From the NCBI GenBank assembly GCA_030247855.1, contig JAPDRN010000048.1:1-64000 (forward strand): 64,000 nucleotides of DNA, written 5' to 3'. The notes beneath the pieces were generated by a model. That model searched no databases. It was not told the DNA's origin and saw nothing but the letters and a program-made list of their open reading frames with translations. Position 1 is the first letter of the stretch. Each line of letters starts with the position of its first letter. The position numbers were made by a program, and so were the translations under genes. The DNA comes from Knufia peltigerae. Lineage: Eukaryota > Ascomycota > Eurotiomycetes > Chaetothyriales > Trichomeriaceae. This document shows, in pieces, positions 1 through 10,590 of this stretch.

Positions 1-284
1 CTCCTTGTGTGTGAAGGCGCTGCCATAGTGATGTCAACATGCAGAAGACACTACAAGACAGTCCCTTATCTGATTCCCTGAGCCAGGCATCGCCTCGTCT
101 GACCATGTCTGACATGTATACATTGAAAATACGTACGGTCACTATCATCAGAATGCCATGAGCACCAAACAACGGAAGTCTGCCTCCATAATCATTCTTG
201 TAATTTCATACCAATCCACCCTCATATACCTCTAACAATGCAACGGGGACCAGTCGAGATGATCATCTAAGGGCCTGGTTCTCT

Positions 285-1923
285 TTAAAAGTCCCAAAAA
301 CCCTTCGGGGCTTTAGTTTGAGCCTTTGTTGGTCCTGGCTGGCTGTTGTCGTCCCCGATGCTCCAATGGCTGTCCATCTGAGAAGGTTTCTTTCGATGTC
401 CAGCAGCACGATTGTTCTCATTGTTGGGTTTCTCGGTAGCAGGCGACACATCTGACATGGACCAATGGCTGTCAAAGTCATTCTTTCGGTTGGTGTTGTT
501 GGTAATCGTGGACAACGGGGCCTTTTCTTGTGGTCGACCAGCATCCTCTTCGTCGAATATGTTACTCGAGTACAGGCCTTGTCGGCCTGAACTAGTGGGC
601 CTGTCCGAAGCACGATTTGGAACAGGCGTCGCTGTATCTCTGAATTCAAAGTGTGTCTCCGCGTCCTTGCGGGGCTTGGGCACAACGTGTCGTTCGACTG
701 GAGGGCCGTCGTCCTGGAATTCAAAGTGAGCTTCGTTGTCGCGACGTGGTTTAGTCGCGATTTTCTGAGCAGCAGGTGTTGCGAATTCGCTTGATTTACT
801 GTCGAGACTGAAGTGGACCACGTCTTGGTCTCGAACCTTTTGCGGAACCTTGGCTGGTGTATAGAAGTCATCGAAATCCCACTGCGAACCATGCTTGTCT
901 GTCTTGGGACGCAAAGGGACGTTGCGGTTTCTGTTGGGTCCGTGGTATTGCATGGGGTCGTTTTCAATTGCGTCGCCCAGGTCAAAGTGGTTGTATTTGG
1001 ATGGATCCGATTTGTAACCTATCGCACCAGGCTCATTCGGATCGTCCCCAAACAGACGAGGTGGCGCAAATTTCTGACTTGCGCCACCCTTGGGGGCAAC
1101 AACGACCTGTACAGGAGGCTTTTTGGGCGATCCAGGCTCATGATCTTCGTGACCTGCTGCGAAGAGTTCGCTCATTTCACGTGGAGGAGGTCTTGCCGAA
1201 GCACGCGGTGCGACTGCATTCGGGCTGGCGATAGATTCAGGCTCATCGACTGGCTTTGGTGAGAAGAGGTCCAAACTTGCATGTGGGTCTTTGAGATGCT
1301 TCTTGCCGGGTGACACGTTTCGAGATGAAGCAATGCTCTGATTTTCGGAACGCCCACGAGGGCTCGTAGGAAGTTCGGATGCTACCTTCGGCGCGGCATT
1401 GAAACTGGCAGTGATGAGTCTGACTTGATCCTTGCCATCGGTCACAGGCCAGTTCCTTCCCCTTGATCCAATTACATCGGTCTGTTTCAAAAGTGAAGCT
1501 TGATCCCAGGAGAGTCTGACTTGAGTAATCTTCCGTTCTGCGTCGAAGAGGACAAAATGGGTCTGACATATTTAGCACACACAACTTTAACCCCATGAGC
1601 TGAGTTATTCTTACCACAGGGATAATGGCTATCTTGTCCACGACAAAGTTCTCTAGACCTGGCAAATACGATCCACCTCCTGAGATGAATTCGAGAACAG
1701 TCTCGACTTCCAAAGCAATCGAATTTGGTCCCTCTACCATTGAAATAACCTTTGCATGTTTCGTTGACACCAGCTTTTTATTCTGAGTTTCGAGGTGTCG
1801 AATGATCTGTGCAGGCTGCGAAAAGGTGGTCAAGGTCGTAATGTAGTGGAGAGAGGCATTGTCGGAGAGGCTGATGGGATTGGGGAGGTCGAGAAAGCGT
1901 TGGTACGTGTCTTTGAGCGTCAT
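285..1923 (-). CDS. NTF2-like domain protein with repeated aromatic/acidic motifs
   Basis: Two exons, 1923-1615 and 1562-285, with a 52-bp intron (gtaaga..cag) give 528 residues. About residues 1-130 look like a small NTF2/SnoaL-like alpha+beta domain (start MTLKDTYQRFLDLP). The rest is low-complexity and rich in Pro, Ser and Lys. It carries a short motif about eight times: HFDLGD (~295), WDFDDF (~331), HFSLDS (~353), HFEFQD (~382), HFEFRD (~407), HWSMSD (~459), HWSIGD (~492) and FWDF at the very end. Evenly spaced aromatic-acidic motifs in a disordered tail suggest repeated binding to one partner, which is an inference. I know fungal proteins of this general layout but no firm function. The start is the first ATG of the open frame and the join keeps frame. 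Its 5' end faces the 3' end of RPB7. Confidence 0.75.
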
Positions 1924-2821
1924 CTTGGTAGAGATGCTCGATAACTGAGACGGTGTTTGGTTGGTAGAAAGATGAGTACGTTGTTCAGGAGCGCAACGAC
2001 ACTGTGAGGCGGTTGTGGAGTGAGCAAGGCAATGTAAACAAAAAGTGACCGCCGCCCAACCCTGTAATGGGGAAGTTGCGAGAGGCGCAGAAGTGCTACT
2101 CTGAATGTGTTATAAAGCGCAGCAGGAAGGAGGAAAGAATCAACAGGGGAGTAGGCAGGAGGGCAATGTTGTTTATCCAGAAAAAAGCGCAACAATGGTA
2201 CAAGGAATAAACAGGATCTATTTGGACAGTTGCAGTTAAGTTGATGTCCCTGACAGTTGCATGAAGTGCCCTGTAGACGCGTTTTTTGTTGCCCCGCCAT
2301 TATCGCGCCGCCCACAACACTCAAAGTTCAGGACAGCGCGGAGCTTTAGCGGTGTTTCAAGTCCGCCAACTCTGCTCAACGGTCCGTGGGGGCTGATAAT
2401 GAACATCATATCAATCATGTCTTGACTTCCTCCGAGTCGTTGTGGACTATATTCGAATGGCAATAACCCAGCTGAATGCCGTGAACATCACCACGGCCCA
2501 TGTCCACATATCACTGGTCTTGCATTCTCTTCAAAGAGCTTGGCTCTAATAGTCCTGGCCCGCGAAACGAAATGGACAGTCATGATACCAACACTGATCC
2601 AAAGCGATGTATCTAGGTCATCAAAATGGAGTCTCGGGGCTTGTCTCGCATATCTGGTAGCCATGTTGGCTCAGCAGCCGGCTGTATTGGCCACTTCTGG
2701 TCTGAAAGCATTATTGCAGATTTCCAAAACTCATTCCAAAATTCATCCAGATCAAATGCGCATCACAACGGGCTATACCAGGTTAGTACTCTTTCGACTC
2801 TTGATCTCCTGTCTAGAGCGC
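1924..2821. other. Intergenic region between NTF2-like gene and RPB7
   Basis: This 0.9 kb holds the promoter side of the NTF2-like gene (minus strand) and the 3' flank of RPB7. Short ORFs on both strands show no recognisable family and no plausible splicing partners. I see no RNA gene or repeat. Confidence 0.5.
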
Positions 2822-3427
2822 CTACCCGAACCATTGTGCTGACATCTTGCCAACGGCATACATGTTGCCGACATCGCTTCGCAAACCGATGAGCTGGACT
2901 CTGACAGCAGACCCCTTCTCGATCACATCTCCAGCATTGTTGGAATATTGTGGTGGAGTTGCGTCTGGGTTATGTCGCATGTCTGGTGGTAAGTGCTGGA
3001 AAGCGTCAGTCTCGAGGCCTTTACATGCTCTAACGAACCTACCATCTTCGAAACGAAAACCGTCAATGGTCCTGCTTCACAGAAGACTCCTTGCGGCTTG
3101 ACCGAGGTGACGGCGCAGTCAATCTGATGATATCGCGTCAGTAGACCTGGTGCTGCACCATTGAATCCGTGTACTCACCGTCTCTCCCTTGAAAGGTTTC
3201 CATAGAATCGCACGATAGAGAATTGTAAAATGCGCCTCGCCCGAACCCGGCCTGACTTTTCCAGGAGATATGTTGTGTATGTCCATTATGCATACAATGT
3301 AATATTCTCCATTGCAACTACCCTCAAGATCCGCATAAAGCTGGTCTCTCAGTCTGTCATGGACGCTGTTCCCAAAGAAGGACGGATGTATGCTAATTTC
3401 TCTTTCGAGATAGCGGAGGAAGAACAT
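2822..3427 (-). CDS. rpb7: DNA-directed RNA polymerase II subunit RPB7
   Basis: Three exons, 3427-3179, 3123-3043 and 2995-2822, separated by introns of 55 and 47 bp, give 167 residues, close to yeast Rpb7 (171). The N-terminal tip domain is very clear: MFFLRYLEREISIHPSFFG, then an EGSC segment and YRAILWKPFKGE. The second half is the S1/OB fold, with DCAVTSVKPQGVF and a D-P-x3-Q-Y-S stretch near LPPDM. With RPB4 this subunit forms the stalk that binds nascent RNA and supports initiation. The C-terminus as drawn ends in Q-W-F-G, aligning without gaps to the usual E-D-Y-L-G. A further intron after G-K-M is possible, because a good branch and acceptor lie downstream, but it would give a worse ending. 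The 5' end is 660 bp from the divergent MPO1-like gene. Confidence 0.9.
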
Positions 3428-4087
3428 TGCAGCGGCAGTCCCAAGCTGGGATTACGGTCAACGCACTGTAGTCGAGCTGTGCTCGTCGAAGGCTGGGGTC
3501 TGGCCTCGCTTGTAACCTCAATTCATCGTCTTCCAGAGCCCTTGGAATATTGCTTCCCTTTGCTCATGCAAGCCTCGCCCGCGCGATGAAAGCGCTTCGG
3601 TTTGGCGCGTCGGTGGGCGTGGAGAGGGGACCTATAATAGGTGGACGAGCAGGGAGGATAGGCTTGAGGATGCTTTGTGCGACTTGCGTGGGATCGTATG
3701 GTATGCGACAGACATCAGGCTATAAACCGCGAAAGAATAAAAGAATATCACGAAGCGCAGCCGACAGCGAATACGGTGAAATTTTGAAGGGTTGAAGCGT
3801 AAGACTGTGGATCATTTAGACAAAACATGCAATCCTGTTCACTGCGCTGTGATGACACTCAGGTATAGGCAAACCCGAGACCCTCCGGCTGGAGCAATTA
3901 TGGTAAGATCCTCGCATCAGCAGAAGACGACTGCGTTATTACAGTATCTCTCACAACACCTGTCCATCTTCTCTTTGGGATTCTTCAACAACGACTCCTT
4001 CGATTCGGGTACAATGCAATCATCTTCAATGTATTGAGGCCGCCTTACATCTTGCCTGGTGCTGTACACACTCAAGATATTTCCAAA
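3428..4087. promoter_or_regulatory. Shared divergent promoter of RPB7 and the MPO1-like gene
   Basis: These 660 bp separate two start codons that point away from each other, so both promoters must lie here. Short ORFs inside have no family resemblance. I cannot name specific sites with confidence. Confidence 0.5.
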
Positions 4088-4858
4088 ATGGCACTCAATT
4101 TGGAGAACCAACTTCGCTTTGTAGGTCCAAGCCTACGTCTATGCTTCCTGACGCTGCTCTAATTCACAACAGTATGGCGCATACCATCATGATCCAGTAG
4201 GCTCAGAGGAATATCGAACAAAGGAAGAGTTGGCTTATGATCTTTCAGGTAAACATTGCTATACATATCGTGGGAGTACCCATCATTCTCTGGACAACTT
4301 TCTTATTGGTATACTTAATCATATGCTCCCCAGAACTACTCGTGCTGACTTTTGAGCAAGGGTACAAACACACCAGCGATAGTCAACCTGCCGTCCTCAA
4401 TAGCAATCCCGTACCTTGAGCTTAACGCTGGCACGATTTTCTGCCTTTGCTATTGCGCATTATACATCTTACTTGAGCCTGTGGCTGGAACGGGTTTGGC
4501 AGCCTTACTTTTGGCGGGAACAGCTTTCGGGAAATACCTCACAGTCACCCATGGAATGGCGGCCAACTTCTGGGCGTCTGCCGGGTTCGTCGCCTCCTGG
4601 ATTGCACAATTCCTTGGTCATGGGGTTTTTGAGGGCCGAGCACCTGCTCTTCTGGATAACCTCTTCCAGGCCTTCTTTCTAGCCCCCCTCTTCGTTTGGC
4701 TTGAAATCCTGTTTGCTTTAGGATACAGGCCAGAATTGAAGAACCGTGTGGAAAAGATGGTCCAGCAAGATATCGCCAAGTACAGGCAGTCCAGAACGGA
4801 GAAGGTCAATGGCAAGACTAATGGAGCTGCGCTGGATGGACATACGAAACAGTCTTGA
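4088..4858 (+). CDS. mpo1: Mpo1-like (DUF962) 2-hydroxy fatty acid dioxygenase
   Basis: Four exons (4088-4120, 4173-4196, 4249-4308, 4361-4858) give 204 residues. Exon 2 is only 24 nt and encodes YGAYHHDP, which with the next exon (VNIAIHIVGVP) forms the family signature H-D-P-x-N. Three to five hydrophobic helices follow (ILWTTFLL, FCLCYCALYILL, GLAALLLAGTAF, FVASWIAQFLGHGVFEGRAPAL), then LFQAFFLAPLFVWLEILFALGY, typical of DUF962/Mpo1 proteins. In yeast the ER-membrane enzyme Mpo1 removes one carbon from 2-hydroxy fatty acids by an iron-dependent alpha-oxidation during phytosphingosine breakdown. The C-terminus is basic and ends in KQS. Splicing was inferred from the conserved core, and every join keeps frame. 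The ATG at 4088 gives the short N-terminus usual for the family. Confidence 0.88.
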
Positions 4859-5510
4859 TCCAGTCTGTTGTGGCCAAAGACTCGCACTTATGAAGACATC
4901 CAGCATACTGACTAGGTCACTGGGGGTTTGATATTGAGGCAGGAAATTATACCTTGCCACTCTTTACATCTCAAGCCTGAAGTCAATACGTTGGTCTCTC
5001 AGATCCAGAGTTCGAGATGGCAGGACAGGAAACACTCGTTGACACTTCATGAAGGTTCATCAACAGGGCCTTTCGATATGGATACCTTCTTCTCTCGCAT
5101 ACGGACAGCTCGATATCCCCATAACTTTGAGTGGTAGCGGAATCTCCAAACACCAAGCCTCTTTCGTCCTTTTTTCCGTCGACACTGTAAACAGTCACTT
5201 CAGACAGAAAATGCCAAAATCATCAGCTTACCAACATGGACGAATTCCTTTTGAAGAATCAATGTGTATTTACAAGAGTGAAGAATATGACGATCTAGTG
5301 TGTTTCTGCAATGGGAACTTCAGGACTCGGCAAATATCTGAATTTGGTAATACCTGACAAATGCATCAAGCCATACCGAACCACATCAACTATCTCGCCC
5401 ATCGATTCAAAATCGTAAACAAGGAATCAAGTCTCGTTGCCTTCGTACTCCCTTGGTCTCACCCAAGCACCCAAAACTTACTCGTCGTTCCCGGCCTCCA
5501 AAATTCCAAC
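4859..5510. other. Intergenic region downstream of MPO1-like gene
   Basis: The region contains the 3' flank of the MPO1-like gene and the upstream region of the extended SDR. The SDR reading frame stays open back to 5361, but residues before the ATG at 5511 show no family resemblance. I see no repeat or RNA gene. Confidence 0.5.
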
Positions 5511-6536
5511 ATGCCTTCCAAAGCAGTACTCGTTACGGGAGCCAACGGGTTCATCGGATACGCAGTTTGCAGGGCCTTTGCATTGGCTGGCTGGGCAACG
5601 TACGGCCTCATGCGCAGCGACAGGAGCATCCCTGAACTGGTGAAGGAGGAGATCACTCCCATCGTCGGAAGTGCCGCCGACCCTGCGTCGTTTGTCGCGG
5701 ATCTACCTCCAATTGACGTTGTCATCTGCTGCTCGGGGGACCCTTCCAACTTTGGCGCCCACTTCAAAGAGATGACCTCTTTGATCCAATCTCTCAGCAA
5801 GATCGCACGGAGCAAAGGTCACGGCAAACCACTGGCGATCATCAGCTCGGGTTGCAAAGACTACGGCATGACTCCGAGGCACGGCGACCCAAACCTGGCT
5901 CCACACACCGAGGAAAGCCCTCTGAACTTCCCGCCTGTGTTGGGCGAACGGGCGAAGGGTGCACTGGATATGATGACAAAGTACACAAAAGATTTCGACT
6001 GTGTCATAACGCGTCCGACTACCTTGTACGGCCGCTCGAGTAGCTTCTACGGATTGATATTCTTGCTCGCTGAACAGGCCAAGAGTGAGACCGACGGTGT
6101 GTTGGCCGTCACGTCCGACGCTGACGCCATCTGTCACGGCACCCACGTCGACGATGTCGCCGCAGCTTATCTCGCCATCGCCGAGGCCCCGAGGGACGTG
6201 GTCGCGGGTCAGGCATACAACATCTCCAGCCACCGGTACGAGACGTTGGGCGAGATTGTCGAGGTCGTGGAAAAAGCACACGGCATCAAGGTCGAATACG
6301 TCGACGCGGACGGAGTCGACAAGGACTCGTACGCCACCAATGCTCTGTTCAACTTTCCACAATGGGTCGATTCGGAGAAGATTCGAAAACATACGGGCTG
6401 GAGAGACAAGAAACCCTTGTTCCACGAAGGGTACAACGTGTACCGGAAAGCGTACGAAGCGGCAGCTCAGGCCAAGACGGAGCAGCATGAAAGAGTGATG
6501 CGAATGGTGGAAGGGAGGTTTGGAATAAAGGACTAA
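5511..6536 (+). CDS. NAD(P)-dependent epimerase/dehydratase-like atypical SDR
   Basis: Single exon of 341 residues. The Rossmann start VLVTGANGFIGYAVCRAFA (GxxGxxG at about 10-16) and the later TRPTTLYG segment place it in the extended SDR/epimerase family. S-S-G (about 112-114) matches the catalytic Ser region. The usual YxxxK is not evident: the aligned stretch reads G-E-R-A-K (about 145-149), with Gly where Tyr is expected. It may therefore be an atypical SDR such as an NmrA-like sensor or isomerase, or use another residue. The substrate is unknown. I chose ATG 5511 over the upstream open frame because the nucleotide-binding strand starts five residues later, which is normal. A large antisense ORF over 5703-6488 is a codon-bias shadow. 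Confidence 0.82.
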   Translation: MPSKAVLVTGANGFIGYAVCRAFALAGWATYGLMRSDRSIPELVKEEITPIVGSAADPASFVADLPPIDVVICCSGDPSNFGAHFKEMTSLIQSLSKIARSKGHGKPLAIISSGCKDYGMTPRHGDPNLAPHTEESPLNFPPVLGERAKGALDMMTKYTKDFDCVITRPTTLYGRSSSFYGLIFLLAEQAKSETDGVLAVTSDADAICHGTHVDDVAAAYLAIAEAPRDVVAGQAYNISSHRYETLGEIVEVVEKAHGIKVEYVDADGVDKDSYATNALFNFPQWVDSEKIRKHTGWRDKKPLFHEGYNVYRKAYEAAAQAKTEQHERVMRMVEGRFGIKD

Positions 6537-7357
6537 CTAGGTAGTTGTTGGACTGTTACACATATCTACGATGAATAGAAACTAAATCTCATGGAGGGAG
6601 TATACTGCACTTTATACATGAGTAGTAATGTTCTGTTGCTAAATGTCCAAACTCATGGTTATAGCACGGCTGTGGGCCGCTAATTGCATGGCTATCTACG
6701 GAATAATCATTCCTCCGGCTCCCTCACTCCCCTAGGCGCCGGATCATATATCATACCGCTTTCCCTTTCGACTCACATGTTCAGATCAGTGTTGCGTTAT
6801 CTTGTGAGTTGAGCCCGATTCACAGATGGCTCTGAATAGTTCAAATTTGGAATAATACCGTGCAACATGCAAGAAAATCTACAGAGTACTGTAGGTTGCC
6901 GTGATGGCCCCGGGATGCATGTTGTTCCGCTCTCCGGCTGCTTCGAGCCCGCGGACCACACTGACCGTCTTTGCCAGGCCCCAGCAGTGCCATGTTGTAT
7001 GTATGCCGAAGCAGTCAGTCTCTCGATTCGTGCTTCGACGAGTGGTCCATTGGTCAGCTAGACGGTATCGAACCGGTGCAGTCGTGTCAAGCCGGGTTGC
7101 GCCGAGTACCCTTTACACGAATAAATAAAGTTGAGAGAGCATGAGGCACGTTTCGGTCTTCGGTCCTCTGCCAGGCGAGACTTGGTGTCAGGTTTGAGTA
7201 CCACCACAACTTTCGGGAAATTTCGCAGAAGACACACTCTTCTCTTATCTGCCTGTATCCAAGACAACCCCCTGAGAAGCTGTAACACAATCTCTGTCTG
7301 CCTGTACCCCCCAAGATCAGTGATATCTTCGAGTACGACGACAACAGCGACACAACA
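6537..7357. other. Intergenic region between two SDR genes
   Basis: About 0.8 kb between two plus-strand genes. It holds the 3' flank of the epimerase-like gene and the promoter of the Ayr1-like gene, with pyrimidine-rich sequence near 7240-7350. No RNA gene or repeat is seen. Confidence 0.45.
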
Positions 7358-8278
7358 ATGTCGTCGAAGCCCAGAACGACGGTCCTCATAACGGGTTGTT
7401 CAGATGGAGGTCTGGGATCGACACTCGCCCTCGCCCTTCACGCCACCAACCACTTCCGGGTCTTCGCCACGGGTCGGAACTTGACCAAACTCTCCAGGGT
7501 CAGCGACGCTGGCATCGAGACGCTCGCTCTCGACGTGGTTTCGGCGAGTTCCGTGTCGGCGTGCGTGTCGGAGGTCCTCGACAACCTCACCCCCACGCTC
7601 GACGTCCTGGTCAACAACGCGGGTGCCGGCCACATCGGCGCCCTGACCGACGTCCCCCTCGAGTCCGCCCGGGACCTGTTCGAGCTCAACGTGATCTCGT
7701 GCCTCGGCCTCGTTCAGGCGTTCATGCCACTCCTCTTGCGGTCCACCCGACCCGGGGGGGCCGTCATCGTCAACCACACCTCCGTCGCGTCCGTCTTGTG
7801 CACCCCCTTTGTGGGACTCTACGGGTCGACGAAGGCCGCGATGGCCACGCTGACCACGGCGCTGCGGGCGGAGATGAGGCCGTTTGGTCTCCGGGTCGTG
7901 GAACTCAAATCCGGCAGCATCAAGAGCAACATCAACCAGAACAGTGTGAACGGCGGCGTCGGCGTGCCCGAGAACAGTCTGTACCACGCGGCGAGGGCCT
8001 GGTTGAACACCCTGTTCACTGGCGAGACGTTTGAAGAACAGGCCATGGCTCCGGCGGCGTGGGCGGCCAGAGTGGTCAAGGAACTCGAAAAGAGGTCACC
8101 CCCCGACGAGATCTGGGTGGGAGCGTTTGTCAACTTGGTCTGGTTCGCGGCGAACTTCCTGCCCAAAAGCATGGCCGAAAAGTTGGCGCGGGACACGGTC
8201 GGCCTGGGCAAGGTGGAGAAGAGTATCGCAGATTATGGACGTGACAAGGCCGTCGAGGATGTTTATGGCAAGATGTGA
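7358..8278 (+). CDS. Ayr1-like short-chain dehydrogenase/reductase
   Basis: Single exon of 306 residues. It is a classical SDR with the cofactor loop TGCSDGGLG (12-20), N-N-A-G (about 86-89), catalytic Ser about 142 and Y155-G-S-T-K159. The TGCSxGGxG loop and the hydrophobic C-terminal region (LVWFAANFLPKSMAEKLA) resemble NADPH-dependent 1-acyldihydroxyacetone-phosphate reductases (Ayr1), which act on lipid droplets and ER and reduce acyl-DHAP in phosphatidate synthesis. Many fungal genomes carry several paralogs with other ketone substrates, so the exact substrate is not settled. It is GC-rich and strongly codon-biased, which creates long shadow ORFs on the other strand. The next gene converges on it, with ends only 128 bp apart. 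Confidence 0.82.
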   Translation: MSSKPRTTVLITGCSDGGLGSTLALALHATNHFRVFATGRNLTKLSRVSDAGIETLALDVVSASSVSACVSEVLDNLTPTLDVLVNNAGAGHIGALTDVPLESARDLFELNVISCLGLVQAFMPLLLRSTRPGGAVIVNHTSVASVLCTPFVGLYGSTKAAMATLTTALRAEMRPFGLRVVELKSGSIKSNINQNSVNGGVGVPENSLYHAARAWLNTLFTGETFEEQAMAPAAWAARVVKELEKRSPPDEIWVGAFVNLVWFAANFLPKSMAEKLARDTVGLGKVEKSIADYGRDKAVEDVYGKM

Positions 8279-8406
8279 GAGTGTCGAGCATGTTTCACTG
8301 CGCCGGGCAACATAAACGAGTGCTCTGGGACGGGTTAGGTTCGGATTTAGACTCTTGTTGCTGTCATAATTTGGCGTTCATGTTCATGTGGGGTTTCGGT
8401 GGTAGT

Positions 8407-9784
8407 TCATGATACCGAGCCGGCGATGTTCGCAAGTTGGATCCTGGCAGAAGAGATTTGTCGTTCCAGGGTTTGAATGTCTTGGTTCTGCGAGGTCGAG
8501 GACGACGATGAAAGTGCCCGTGAAACATCCGTCAGGGCCGATTGCGTCGATTTTGGGGCGTCCCGGGAAATTTGAAGCATCTGTTCCATGTTTGCGTGGG
8601 CTTGATTTGTGTATTTGGATTCCAGCTGCTCAATCTGGCCGTCTATCTGGTCGAGTCCAGTGTCTGATAACCCAAGATGCTGCATCAACGAGAGAAGAGC
8701 AGGGGGTTCGGCCTGTGTTGGTGATTCGGCTCGGTGTAATTTTGATCGAGTAGAGCTTCGACGTTCCGAGCCGACGTTTTTGTATTCGTTGGCCAATGTA
8801 TCCAAGGCGACCCTTTGGGCCTGGAGATTCTCAAGTCTGGTCGCCGTGTGTTGTAAGTGTTGGCTCATGGAGAGTAACTCGTCATGAGTCTACCACAGAG
8901 AAATTTAGCATAAAGAGCCCCTTGCATCATTTAGACGTGTACAAACTCACTTGAGTGATGCGTGCTCGACCAGCTTGGTCCTTGAGCCGCTCCATGGTCT
9001 TGACGGTGGAGTCGAATGGATTCCCAAATTCTTGGGACACCGCCATGGTGACCACATCGTCAATCTCTGCGTACAGCGATGCTAGATCGGTTTGAACTTC
9101 GGTGGCCGAGGCGTCAGAAAAATCATTCGAATCGTCACCATTGGTCGATCGGTCAAGACTCTCCAGGTAGATACGGTCGAGTCGGTCTTTGAGAGCTTGT
9201 TGGCGGAAATGGCACAGTGCAGCGGTGAGCTTCGCGGTCCGAGTACGCAACGAGTCGATATCCGGCGCGGTCGTCGACGGAGATGGCTTGACCACGTCGT
9301 CGACGTCGTTCAAGTCGGCGAGAGTACGGTCGTCGGAATTGAACGTCTCGGAGACGATGGCGTGGACAGGTCTGATGTTCTTTGCGACATTGTCGCTTTC
9401 GTTTTGTAGTTCTGTGTTTAGTGTCTGGGAGAGATCCTCATTCTATTCCGTGTCAGGGGTCAGACCTAGGAGCACTGTTTGGTTTGTAGGATTTTTGGAC
9501 AGGACACGCACCGCAAACTTGACATGTTGGGTTTGTGCATTTTCTCTCTGGGCAAAGTGCCATGCATGACCTTTGCTTTGGGTGCTCTCGGCAGTAGTAG
9601 TAGTAGCAGCAGCAGCAGCAGGAAAGAGGTTCAACTTGTCAGCCAAAGAGCTCTGAGCCTCGAGGAGTGTCGTTTGTCGCTCAATGGCGCGAGTCGATGT
9701 TTTTAGTGACTCGATGGCAGACCGCAATTCTTCTGAGATGTTCACCTGCGCACCGGGCCTGCAATCCTGTCGACCACGATCCAT
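8407..9784 (-). CDS. Coiled-coil protein of unknown function
   Basis: Three exons, 9784-9512, 9442-8951 and 8889-8407, with introns of 69 and 61 bp, give about 415 residues. The frame extends seven to fifteen codons further upstream but has no ATG there, so 9784 is the start. Most of the protein reads as heptad-rich helix: SEELRSAIESLKTSTRAIE, IDSLRTRTAKLTAALCHF, VKTMERLKDQAGRARITQ and LENLQAQRVALDTLANEY. A short Ala/Thr run (PAAAAATTTT) lies near residue 60 and a Ser run near the C-terminus. There is no enzyme motif. Small helical proteins of this kind occur in kinetochore, augmin and tethering complexes, but I cannot assign one. The exons were joined because the coiled-coil reading continues without a stop across consensus splice sites. 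Confidence 0.65.
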
Positions 9785-9829
9785 CGCTCTGGAATGATCT
9801 GTCTCAAACACAACATTACGAAGCTTCAC

Positions 9830-10590
9830 CGACTCGCACGTAATGTAGTATAGTCATGTAGAACGGACAACGAAGGTGTAAGAGATGGATTATGCATGTT
9901 CCCAATATCGTGTTGCTATTTACAGTCGGCTGAATTCCGGAGAATTACAATTTATGTAGTGCAAGAAATATACCAGATCTAAGATTCTGAAAGTTATTGA
10001 TAGTATTGAAGTGTATAAGTTGTTGTCTTTGTACGTATCTCGATGGGACGACTCTACTCATCATACGTACGGTACAGTAGATATCAACCAAGGTAAGACT
10101 CGTCCGATTCTTACGGCCGGAGTTGGTTTCTGGAAAATAAAAAAACGAGGCACTCCATCACATTATTGATGACCGGCGAAAGTGGCCGGGAAGGGGGATC
10201 CACCGGGCACCTTGCAGAACTGAATTTCCCCCTTCCAAGTCCACAAACATTGTAGGACTCCCTCTTATGACCTCTAGTACTCGTACGGAGGAGTCATGAT
10301 TGCTCTCTGTGGAGATGGTAGATTCTAAGCATGGCACGTCACTCCTGGTGAGGTTACTGGATACTCTCGTTGTTTGCTTACATAGATCACCGGCCAAAGT
10401 GGCCAGGATAAATGAAGTAACAAGGCAAAGTATTGTAGGTCTCAAGGCTCACCATGAAGGTAAAATGAGTATAAGACCTCCCTCGTGTGGCCAACTGGTT
10501 CATCACTTCAGCACTTAAATATCCAACCTGCCCTATTAAATCAAACTCATCATTTCCAACACCGTCGGAAAAGTCCAAAATTCAACCGTC
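9830..10590. other. Intergenic region with an imperfect 24-bp direct repeat
   Basis: This region lies between two divergent genes. It contains two related 24-mers at 10168-10191 and 10385-10408 (core ACCGG-C-AAAGTGGCC, 21 of 24 positions equal), each followed at a distance by ATTGTAGG. No convincing ORF spans it. The repeats could be regulator sites or remnants of a small element. Confidence 0.45.
10168..10408. repeat. Imperfect direct repeat pair, 24 bp each
   Basis: Copies at 10168-10191 and 10385-10408 differ at three of 24 positions and lie 217 bp apart, upstream of the SDR at 10591. Each has an internal GGCC-type dyad (CGGCC..GGCC). Confidence 0.5.

Noticed and set aside
5703..6488. 261-codon minus-strand ORF over the extended SDR
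   Set aside because: Shadow of a GC-biased coding frame with no recognisable domain.
10158..10578. Two minus-strand ORFs upstream of the SDR
   Set aside because: Short, overlapping in different frames and without any domain. The 24-mer repeats explain part of their sequence.
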